From: Suillus spraguei
Lineage: Eukaryota > Basidiomycota > Agaricomycetes > Boletales > Suillaceae
Reading direction: 5' to 3'
DNA: 64,000 nt
Assembly: GCA_016800925.1 (NCBI GenBank)
Contig: JABCPU010000075.1
Span: forward strand, 1-64,000
Of this stretch, positions 56,787-64,000 are shown piece by piece. A program made the translations under genes and the position numbers. The notes beneath the pieces are model-generated. The model saw only the letters and a program-made list of their open reading frames with translations, did not search any database and was not told where the DNA came from. Every line of letters begins with the position of its first letter. The stretch's first letter is position 1.

Positions 56787-56884
56787 CGATATGAGAGTGG
56801 GGTATTAGAAAAGGTAGGGGAAGGCACTACGGACGACCTTTTTAAAGGTATTTATCGGCGCCTGGTGCAGGGTAACAGACGTTA

Positions 56885-57250
56885 ATGATGACGGGACTAT
56901 AAACATTTCGGTGCACTTCCCCGATTGAAGGCGAATAATATGCGTGCGATCTGAACAACCAAAAAGGGGCGCTGATAAGATAAGCATACAAATTTTGACT
57001 GATACCACATCCCCGGATCACAAAACCTCGATGAATTCACGTTCAAATGTTTTACGTCTCATCTGCTGAGGTATCCTTTCGAGGTGATACTGGCTAGGAT
57101 AACTAAAACTGTGATGTTTGCCACAGGCTCTGCGATTCGTAATGGAGCAATTAGAGGCCTTCACTTATTATGGTCTGGCGATACTCAGGTACTTGTGATT
57201 GTCCCATGCTTTTCGCATGGAAACATATCATTAGCTTTCCGACTTCTCTA
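56885..57250 (+). repeat. Diverged duplication R2, copy a
   Basis: Matches 59855-60235 in order: CACTTCCCCGATTGAA, AGGTATCCTTTCGAG, GCGATTCGTA(A/G)(T/C)GGAGCAAT, CTTCACTTATTA and TCTGGCGATACTCAGGTACT. Confidence 0.75.
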
Positions 57251-57481
57251 AGTTCCTTGTAAGCTCAGGTCTTGCAAATTTCAATGCGGTGCTTACAGTG
57301 ATACATAAAGTTCTTTCTTACCTTTCTCTGATCACAAAAGAGCAGCATAAGAACTGGATAACTCCTTCTTGTGCTACCCGGGGTTTCGTAATTGAATCCG
57401 AGCTGACCGAAGAGTAATACAGTGCCACTCACAATCAGTTTTGATTCATTGCACGGGCAGACGGAAGTATTGGCCTTAGCA

Positions 57482-59307
57482 TGATGGAAAAGCAAGGAGG
57501 TGCACTTGACTGGAGCGAGGAATACAACGCTGAGTTTGAGCTAGACAAAACCGCACTAATTTGTCTTTCCAGGATACGAGTTCGAAGCACCGAAAACCCC
57601 AACAAGACAGTCCCTACGCCACGAGTACCCATCACCATCCGCGATCACACAATCCAACCTTCGAAGTCGCACAAATTTCTAGGAATCATCATCGACGAAA
57701 ATCTAAACTTCAAGGAGCAGGCGGCCCACGCACTGGCCAAAGGAACGAAGTACGCGCTAGCATGTAGCCGGATGATACGTCCGACGAAGGGAATACACGG
57801 GAAACTGATGAAAAAACTGTATGAGGGAGTAATCGTCCCGAAGATGTTGTACGCCGCAGATGTGTGGTGCGCAGGTCTAGTAGAAAAGGGGAGGGGGAAA
57901 AGGGGGAAAGGGCGAGGAGCAAGAGGCTTCGCCTCGCAGATGGCGCGAGTGCAGAGAATGGCAACCATATCAATTGCGGGAGGACTAAGATCAAGTCCCA
58001 CAGATATGCTAGACGCGCACGCTAATGTACTACCTTTTCAGCAGACTCTTCGAAAAGCGTGCTACAGAGCCACGCTCAGAATGGCGACACTCCCACAGAA
58101 ACATCCACTAGCCAAGGGAATCAAGAACGCATACGATTACGGCAAAGAGAGAGATTTTAAGGGGAAAAAACGCTATCCATCCCCACTGCATAAGCTGATG
58201 TACGAATTCAGGATCAACCCATCGACGGTGGAAAAGATAGACCCAGTCAGACACTACCCCAAGTGGGAGCCGGATGTAGACATCCACATAGCGGAGAAGG
58301 CCGAGACAGCAAAGATAGAAGACGGACTCGCCGATGAAAACCTAAGGGCGTACTCAGACGGGTCAATGGTGGATGGGGGAGTTGGAGGAGCAGCAGTGGT
58401 CATGAGAGGCAACGAAGTGATAGGAAGCAAGAGGTTTCACTTGGGGAGCGACCGCGAGCATACGGTCTATGAAGCAGAGTTGGTGGGGATGATATTAGCA
58501 GTACAACTGCTGAAGGAGACGGGAGGAAGAAGGGGCACCTTATCCCTAGGTGTCGACAATCAGGCAGCGATAAGAGCAACCGAAGCTTTCCGCTCACAGC
58601 CAGGACACTACCTCATGGACCAATTCCACGATGATCTTAGAAGACTCATCCCTGAGCACGACGAAAGAAAACTCAAAGTCAGATGGACGCCAGGCCATGT
58701 AGGGATACCAGGGAATGAAGAGGCAGACACTCACGCGAAACGCGCCGCACGAGGCGAATCATCAGACACACGAGCCCAGCCAAAGTCGCTCCTAACCGAG
58801 GAAGGAGAACTCAGAATCCTACCAAGGAGCAAAGCGGCACTAAGACAACACTTCTACGCAAAGATCAAAAAAGAGGCCACCACCATCATGGAGAACTCAC
58901 CGCGCTACACACTGCTCAAATCAGTCGACACGTCAGCACCATCAAAGAAGTTTGCAAAGAAGATAGAGAAGCTACCGAGACGTCACAGCTCACTGATGTT
59001 TCAACTCCGCACGGGACATATAGCGCTCAACAAACACCTCAAACGAATAGCGAAATCCCCAACGGCGCGTTGCCCAGCATGCGAAAACCATGACGAAACG
59101 GTACACCACTTCATCCTAGTCTGCCCAGCATACGTGAACCAGAGAGAACAAATGAGGAAAGAAGTCGGAGCAAGACAATGCAAAATCGAGTACCTGCTGA
59201 ACGAAAGCAAGGGAATGAGAGCAACGTTGACGTACATCGCGCGCACGAGAAGATTGGAACAAACCTTCGGAGATGTAACCCCCCCAGCGGAAAAGGAGAA
59301 GGAATAG
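57482..59307 (+). CDS. LINE ORF2 fragment: RT thumb, RNase H, zinc finger
   Basis: Uninterrupted frame of 608 codons whose first ATG straddles the insertion junction. Contains the post-catalytic RT part (DKTALICLSRIRV, FLGIIIDENLNFK, KMLYAADVWCAG), an RNase H domain with all acidic residues in place (YSDGSMVDGG, YEAELVGMIL, LGVDNQAAIRA, HVGIPGNEEAD) and a C-terminal Cys/His cluster (CPACENHDETVHHFILVC). The catalytic RT palm is missing because of the 5' truncation. The lack of stops indicates a young insertion. Confidence 0.9.
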
Positions 59308-59513
59308 AGGAAACGCGACAACAAGTCGCACAAATCATATCAAGAGCCTGAAGAAGGCCCTAACGTCCGCGCGCAAGCCAGGACCACTGTATAGCATAGA
59401 CAACCAAAAAACGGACCAAAGCATATACGAATAGATTAGATGTACAGTAGGTAGTGTCCATCATAGGGCATAGCCCCAACGGACAATAAACAAGGATCAA
59501 AAAAAAAAAAAAA
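57482..59513 (+). mobile_element. Tad-type LINE, 5'-truncated, 13-bp TSD and poly(A)
   Basis: Flanked by ATTGGCCTTAGCA at 57469-57481 and 59514-59526, with a run of 15 A before the right copy. Only the 3' 2.03 kb inserted, as expected for target-primed reverse transcription that stopped early. The 3' untranslated part (GCATAGCCCCAACGGACAAT) is shared in reverse orientation with the LINE at 61-64 kb. Confidence 0.95.
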
Positions 59514-59566
59514 ATTGGCCTTAGCAACGACAAACCTATGTCATCTCGTCCACAAGTTTCACAGGG

Positions 59567-59840
59567 ACACCTCAGTGAAACCCCCAAGTCTGTGTCAAAT
59601 TGTTCGAGATGACCCCACACAGGCGCCAAGTGCCGCAGCATGGTGGACTGGAAATACAGTCAAAATGTCACTATATTTATCAGCTGCGGCCCCAAAGTTG
59701 TGCACATCCTCCTCTGGCGTTCAAACGTTCACCCGTGAGTGCAAATTACAGCATGTCTTTCCATGACTAATGGGTTGCGGCCCCCGAGTCACAAACAGAT
59801 TTGACTGATCACTTTGTCTGGACTAATATTGTGATGTACA
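59567..59840 (+). repeat. Diverged duplication R1, copy b
   Basis: Counterpart of 53109-53370, same orientation. It lies directly before R2b. Confidence 0.7.
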
Positions 59841-59854
59841 TGAATGGTGGCGGA

Positions 59855-60235
59855 CAATGATGACCGGATTGAATGTTTCGATACACTTCCCCGATTGAAA
59901 ACGAGTATGTATGTTCTGGCGTGTAATCTGACATTAACCCCCAATACAACCTTACGCCAGTTTAAATTTATGCACCTTACGTCTATCAAGGTCATCTACA
60001 GGTATCCTTTCGAGACCTACATTCAACTAGGATAACTGAAATTGCAGTGTTTACCATAGGTCCCGCGATTCGTAGCGGAGCAATCACAGATTACACAGAC
60101 TCATCAGCGGGTTGGATTGTGCTACGGAGTGCTCCGTAGCACTCTGTAGTGATTACGTTTCCCTGATGGACCTTCACTTATTACAGTCTGGCGATACTCA
60201 GGTACTTGTCTCATGTTATTCGCGTGGAAACATAC
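59855..60235 (+). repeat. Diverged duplication R2, copy b, with 11-bp palindrome
   Basis: Counterpart of 56885-57250. Contains an extra block with a perfect palindrome at 60119-60142 (arms GTGCTACGGAG around TG), absent from copy a. Confidence 0.75.
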
Positions 60236-60299
60236 AATTAAGCATGAATTCACATCAGTCCAAATGTCTGGATCTTACATCTATCAAGGTTATCTACAG

Positions 60300-60985
60300 G
60301 TACGGCAACTTCATCGAGGCTGTTCCAAAGTTCACCCAAGCTCAATGTTGATCCATCATTAGTCTCGGTGGTAGTGCTATCAGTGTTAGATGCTGTGGGG
60401 GCACCAGTTGATGATGCATCACGAGTGACGGAGCGCGTGAACGTAGCATCCAGATCTTCAAGAAGCAAAATATATCTGTTATGAGAACAATATGAATACC
60501 AGGAAATTGCCGTCACTCATCCTGAATTTGGCAAACATTCGTTATTAGTCGATTACTTAGTGGCTCAAGCCACTCATGTTGGAATATTTAGTGACGAGCT
60601 GAAGGAGCCGAAACGGTGGCTTAAACCTTAAATCATCGGTGGATAAATGCAGTAGCTAGTTTGTGTACACGACGCGTTTGTCAGCGGGTTCCCTAGATCG
60701 TACTTCGACGACGTGTCTGAGACTTGCGGATAACTCAATAACTCACCCCTTTGATGACAAGCCGACGACATAGTAGATATCCAAACCTAATTCACCCACC
60801 AACAAATGTATCAATGAAGTCTTGCCACTATGGCCAACGGAGCGTGTGTATCGGTAGTAACTGGAGCACTTCTACGAACCGGAACACCGTACAACAGATA
60901 TCCACGGTGGAATGATGTACCTGTATGTCATCAGATCTGATCTCAACGTTGCGCCATCTCACACACCTCTTTCAGCATACCTGGA
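60300..60985 (-). pseudogene. BCS1-like AAA ATPase, truncated and frameshifted
   Basis: Pieces on the minus strand: YAERG, FHRGYLLYGVP, then GKTSLIHLLVGELGLDIYYV (Walker A region), VGLSSKG, MSDGN and [20 protein letters not shown] (Walker B LLLEDLDA), then a Ser/Thr spacer and [19 protein letters not shown]1-type AAA proteins are mitochondrial inner-membrane ATPases; mushroom genomes carry many divergent copies. With the intron removed, the Walker A codons GGT GTT CCG GGT TCT lack one G, and another one-base shift lies between MSDGN and ILLLED. The 3' part is replaced by duplicated sequence at about 60300, and the 5' part lies beyond the LINE. Confidence 0.75.
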
Positions 60986-61012
60986 AAAAAGTAATTAAGG
61001 TCCTGATGAAAA

Positions 61013-64000
61013 TTTTTTTTTTTTTTTTTGAATCCTTGTTTTGTGTCCGTTGGGGCGGAGCCCTATGATAGACATTACATGCGGTATTTACTCTAATTGA
61101 TGCATATGTGCGTGTCCGTGGATGTTGGGTCGTGTTCAATGGTCCTGGCCGAGGCGCGGACGTTAACACCAGCTTAAGGTGAAAGGGGGGGTTGTTACAG
61201 GGATTGGGGTGCGTCTAGCTGTTTTTGTCGTTCTTGTCCTTTGGTGGTGATACGTCTCCGAAGGTTGGCTCGAATCTTTTCGTTTTGGCTATGAATGTGA
61301 ACAGTGACTTTAGACATTCAGCGTCATTGAGAATGTGCTTCACATGGTGCGCTCTCGTTCCTAGTTCTTGTCTGAGTATGTTGCGTTGTCTGGTGTATGC
61401 TGGGCAGGTGAGAAGGAAGTGATGGACTGACTCGTTTCCTTCGTTGCATTGTTGGCATGTTGCTGTTTCTGACTTCGCTATACGGTGTAGGTGTTTGTTG
61501 AGAGGAATGTGTCCTGTTCTGAGCTGGAAGAGAAGCGAGCTGTGACGACGCGGGAATTGATCAATGAGTCCTGCGAAGTGTTTCGACGGAGCGGTTGGGT
61601 CTATGGTCTGTAAGGCAGCGAAACGGGGGGAAAGGTGCATGACCTTTGCTGCTTCTTCCTTGATTCGCTCTCGAAACTGCTGGAGTGTGGACGATTTGCT
61701 GATTGGTAGCGTGATGGGATCCTTCGCTGCCGTCCTTAGAGACTTTGGGAGAAGTCTCCCCTCCGAGACGTCTTTCCTTGCTGCCCTTTTTGCCCTCTCA
61801 TCTGCCTTCTCGTTCCCCGGTATTCCTACATGGCCTGGCGTCCATCTCACCACCAGCCTTTTGCCATTGTTGTCTGGGATGATTTCACGGAGACTGTCGT
61901 GAAAGGTGTCCATTAGGTGATGTCCGGGTTGCGAATTGAATGCTTTCGTTGCGCGAATTGCCGCCTGGTTGTCCACCCCCAGTGCCATTGATTCTCCCCC
62001 TCCTGCTCTTCTAATCAGCTCCACCGCTAGAATCATCCCCACTAGCTCTCCCTCATATACCGTGTGCTCGCTATCCTTCCCCAGATAAAACCTTAGTTCG
62101 TCTTTTACCTCTCCGTCTCGCATGAGAATGGCCGCTGCCCCTACTCCTCCATCTATGGCCGAACCGTCTGAGTATACTCGGATCTCTTCCCTCGCCAGCT
62201 CATCTTCGTCGGCTGCTTCCTTCTTCTTCCTCGCTATCTGTAATTCGACGTCCGGCTTCCACTTTGGATTGTGGCGGATTGGGTGGATCTTCTCCATTCG
62301 AGCTGGGTTGACCTTGAATTCGTACATTAGCTTGTGAAGCGGGGATGGGTGGCGCTTTGGTTTGGCAAAGTTGCGTGCATTCCCGTAGTTGTAGGCCATC
62401 TTGATGTCTCTGGCTAGCGGGTGAGAGTCTGGGAGTGAGGTCATTCTGAGGGTCGATTTGAGGCATATCTTGCGTAGTGTCTGTTGAAAGGGAAGTATGT
62501 TAGCGTGCGCGTCTAGGATATCTGTAGCAGTGGATCTCATTCCGCCCGTTATCATCAGGGTTGCCATTCTCTGCACCCTTGCCATTTGCGACGCGAATCC
62601 TCGAGCCCCTCGTCCATTTAGCTTCTTTCCTTTGCCCTTTGCTACCAGTCCTGCGCACCAGACATCAGCTGCATATAACATTTTAGGAATGACTACTCCC
62701 TCGTATAGTCTCTTCATTAGTCGACTTTTGATGCCCTTCGTGGGTCGGATCATCCTGTTGCAGGCCAGGATGTACTTTGTGCCTTTTGCCAGGGCGTGGG
62801 CTGCATGTTCCTTGAAGTTAAGGTTCTCGTCTATTATTACTCCTAGAAATTTGTGCGAGCTCGATGGTTGTATTGTGTGATTTCGAATGGCGATTGCAGG
62901 TTTTGGCGCAGGGATTGTTTTGTGTGGGTCCGTGACACTTTGCACGCGCTTTCTTGAGAGACATACCAGTGCCGTTTTGTCTAGCTCGAATTCCGCGTGA
63001 TGCTCCTCACTCCATTGTAGCGCGCCTCCTCTCTTCTCCATCATTCTAGTTAGCTTAGTGTTCGCCTCTTCGTATGACTCACCTTTCGCTATTAAAGCGA
63101 CATCGTCTATGAATCCTAAGCTGAGTTCTCCCTTGCGGGGTCTTGGATCTGCGACTCTTAGTAGGTCAGTATTGTAGAAGATGAATGCAAGTGGGGATAA
63201 GGGACAGCCTTGATCGACACCACCTTTGACCTGGAATGATTCCGATTGAAAATCGTCAAAGATTAGAGATGTTGATCTTCCGTCTAATCTTCTCCTGTAC
63301 CAATCGATGTATTCTTGAGGTATTCCTGATTTCTTGAGGTTGTGGAGGAGTTTGTTGACCACGACACTGGGAAAAGCGGCTTTAACATCCAGGAACAACA
63401 TGGAAACAAAATTTTCCCTTGAGGCCCAAGCGTCAGTAATGAACTTCGTTAGTAAGTGCAGGGAATCTGTGGTCGAGCGTCCTGGTCTTCCCCCAAAGTG
63501 CGTTGCTGCTAAGAGATCGTGTCTTTCGGCTATATAGGTGAGGTCGTCTGCCACGCATGAGGATAGTATTTTGGCCATGGTGTCCAGCAGCGTTATCGGT
63601 CTGTACGCCTTGGGGAGACTGTAGTCCGGTCTGCCGGGTTTGCGCAGTACTATGGTTGATGACTTCTTCCACTGGTCCGGGTATATTTCTAATGTAAAGG
63701 TCGCTCGAAATATCGGTCCCATAAATGGGACTAGCTGCGCTGCGCAGTGGGTGAAGACGCAGTTACTTATTCCATTCGGTCCAGGGGCTTTGTGCGGGGA
63801 GAGCTTTGCTATCGCTCTGTCTATCTGTTCATTCGTTATCAGTGTAAACTCACAAACGGGAGGAGGGTAAATATAATTAGGGTCTACGTGCTCATTGGCC
63901 GGGGGGGGTTTGAAGAAGACCTCATATAAGAGCTCGCTTTTCCTGTCGTTGGTTTGGGTTGAGTTTTGATGATTGCGTTCTGGGTCCTTGAGCGTGGCGA
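61013..64000 (-). mobile_element. Tad-type LINE, 3' portion, running off the window
   Basis: Minus-strand LINE whose poly(A) tail is the run of 17 T at 61013-61029, inserted just upstream of the splice acceptor TTTTTTCCAG of the BCS1-like gene. The 5' end is beyond 64000, so the target duplication cannot be checked. It is related to, but clearly diverged from, the LINE at 57.5 kb. Confidence 0.9.
61215..64000 (-). CDS. LINE ORF2: reverse transcriptase, RNase H, zinc finger (partial)
   Basis: Open from the window edge to the stop at 61215. Upstream of the first ATG at 63722 the frame continues (IAKLSPHKAPGPNGISNCVF), so that ATG is internal. RT motifs: YRPITLLDTMAKILSS, FGGRPGRSTTDSL, SMLFLDVKAAFPSV, GVDQGCPLSPLAFIFYNTDL and FIDDVALIAKG, the last with both catalytic Asp. 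RNase H: YSDGSAIDGG, YEGELVGMI, LGVDNQAAI, GNEKADERAK. The end has CQQCNEGNESVHHFLLTC. It encodes the enzyme that copies element RNA into the genome, and the whole visible part is intact. The endonuclease domain would lie outside the window. Confidence 0.92.
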   Translation of the reverse strand, partial: ATLKDPERNHQNSTQTNDRKSELLYEVFFKPPPANEHVDPNYIYPPPVCEFTLITNEQIDRAIAKLSPHKAPGPNGISNCVFTHCAAQLVPFMGPIFRATFTLEIYPDQWKKSSTIVLRKPGRPDYSLPKAYRPITLLDTMAKILSSCVADDLTYIAERHDLLAATHFGGRPGRSTTDSLHLLTKFITDAWASRENFVSMLFLDVKAAFPSVVVNKLLHNLKKSGIPQEYIDWYRRRLDGRSTSLIFDDFQSESFQVKGGVDQGCPLSPLAFIFYNTDLLRVADPRPRKGELSLGFIDDVALIAKGESYEEANTKLTRMMEKRGGALQWSEEHHAEFELDKTALVCLSRKRVQSVTDPHKTIPAPKPAIAIRNHTIQPSSSHKFLGVIIDENLNFKEHAAHALAKGTKYILACNRMIRPTKGIKSRLMKRLYEGVVIPKMLYAADVWCAGLVAKGKGKKLNGRGARGFASQMARVQRMATLMITGGMRSTATDILDAHANILPFQQTLRKICLKSTLRMTSLPDSHPLARDIKMAYNYGNARNFAKPKRHPSPLHKLMYEFKVNPARMEKIHPIRHNPKWKPDVELQIARKKKEAADEDELAREEIRVYSDGSAIDGGVGAAAILMRDGEVKDELRFYLGKDSEHTVYEGELVGMILAVELIRRAGGGESMALGVDNQAAIRATKAFNSQPGHHLMDTFHDSLREIIPDNNGKRLVVRWTPGHVGIPGNEKADERAKRAARKDVSEGRLLPKSLRTAAKDPITLPISKSSTLQQFRERIKEEAAKVMHLSPRFAALQTIDPTAPSKHFAGLIDQFPRRHSSLLFQLRTGHIPLNKHLHRIAKSETATCQQCNEGNESVHHFLLTCPAYTRQRNILRQELGTRAHHVKHILNDAECLKSLFTFIAKTKRFEPTFGDVSPPKDKNDKNS

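Noticed and set aside
60119..60142. 11-bp palindrome as a terminator
   Set aside because: Intrinsic terminators of this type do not apply to fungal nuclear genes, and no T run follows.

Overview
The window looks like a transposon-rich accessory region of a mushroom-forming basidiomycete (Agaricomycetes). The grounds are dense short GT-AG introns, a WD40-TPR gene relic, a DUF6532-type gene, a Plavaka (CACTA-like) transposase, Tad-type LINEs, Ty1/copia and Ty3/gypsy elements, hAT elements and Helitron helicase pieces, all of kinds common in that class. The species cannot be named from the sequence.

Layout. 1-1.9 kb: decayed WD40/TPR gene. 2.2-5.1 kb: degenerate coiled-coil debris and a tandem repeat. 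5.7-7.2 kb (-): a complete six-exon aspartic protease (410 aa in my model). 8.2-22.4 kb: a nested retrotransposon block, made of a truncated copia (-) broken by a solo LTR with a perfect 5-bp duplication and by a second LTR, a gag-only element with a large internal inverted repeat, and an internally deleted gypsy with two LTRs. 22.4-26.4 kb: coiled-coil remnant, heptamer satellite, paired hairpins, a DUF6532 gene, and a Helitron helicase fragment split by a MITE. 26.4-28.1 kb (-): complete three-exon MFS sugar transporter (541 aa). 29.4-29.9 kb (-): small C2H2-like gene. 34.6-41.2 kb: a SAM methyltransferase-like gene and an Rxt3-like (Rpd3L histone deacetylase complex) gene in head-to-head arrangement. 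41.6-45.2 kb: a 3.6-kb hAT with an exact 8-bp duplication. 45.5-46.3 kb: pseudogene copy of a small two-repeat protein, interrupted by a MITE. 47-51 kb (-): Plavaka transposase with a solo LTR inserted and bordered upstream by another. 51.4-53.1 kb: MITE and a deleted hAT derivative filled with a 10-bp minisatellite. 56.3-56.8 kb (-): the better-preserved small two-repeat gene. 57.5-59.5 kb: 5'-truncated LINE with a 13-bp duplication. 60.3-61.0 kb (-): BCS1-type AAA ATPase pseudogene, broken by a second LINE that runs off the window edge.

The genes that look functional as host genes are the aspartic protease (with an unusual active site), the transporter, possibly the DUF6532, Rxt3-like and methyltransferase genes (each has at least one frame problem), and the 148-aa two-repeat protein. 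Most of the remainder is mobile DNA, and several insertions can be undone on paper to restore a continuous coding frame, which fixes their boundaries and order. The least explained items are the two-repeat protein family, the inverted-repeat gag element, the three-copy MITE and the paired hairpins.
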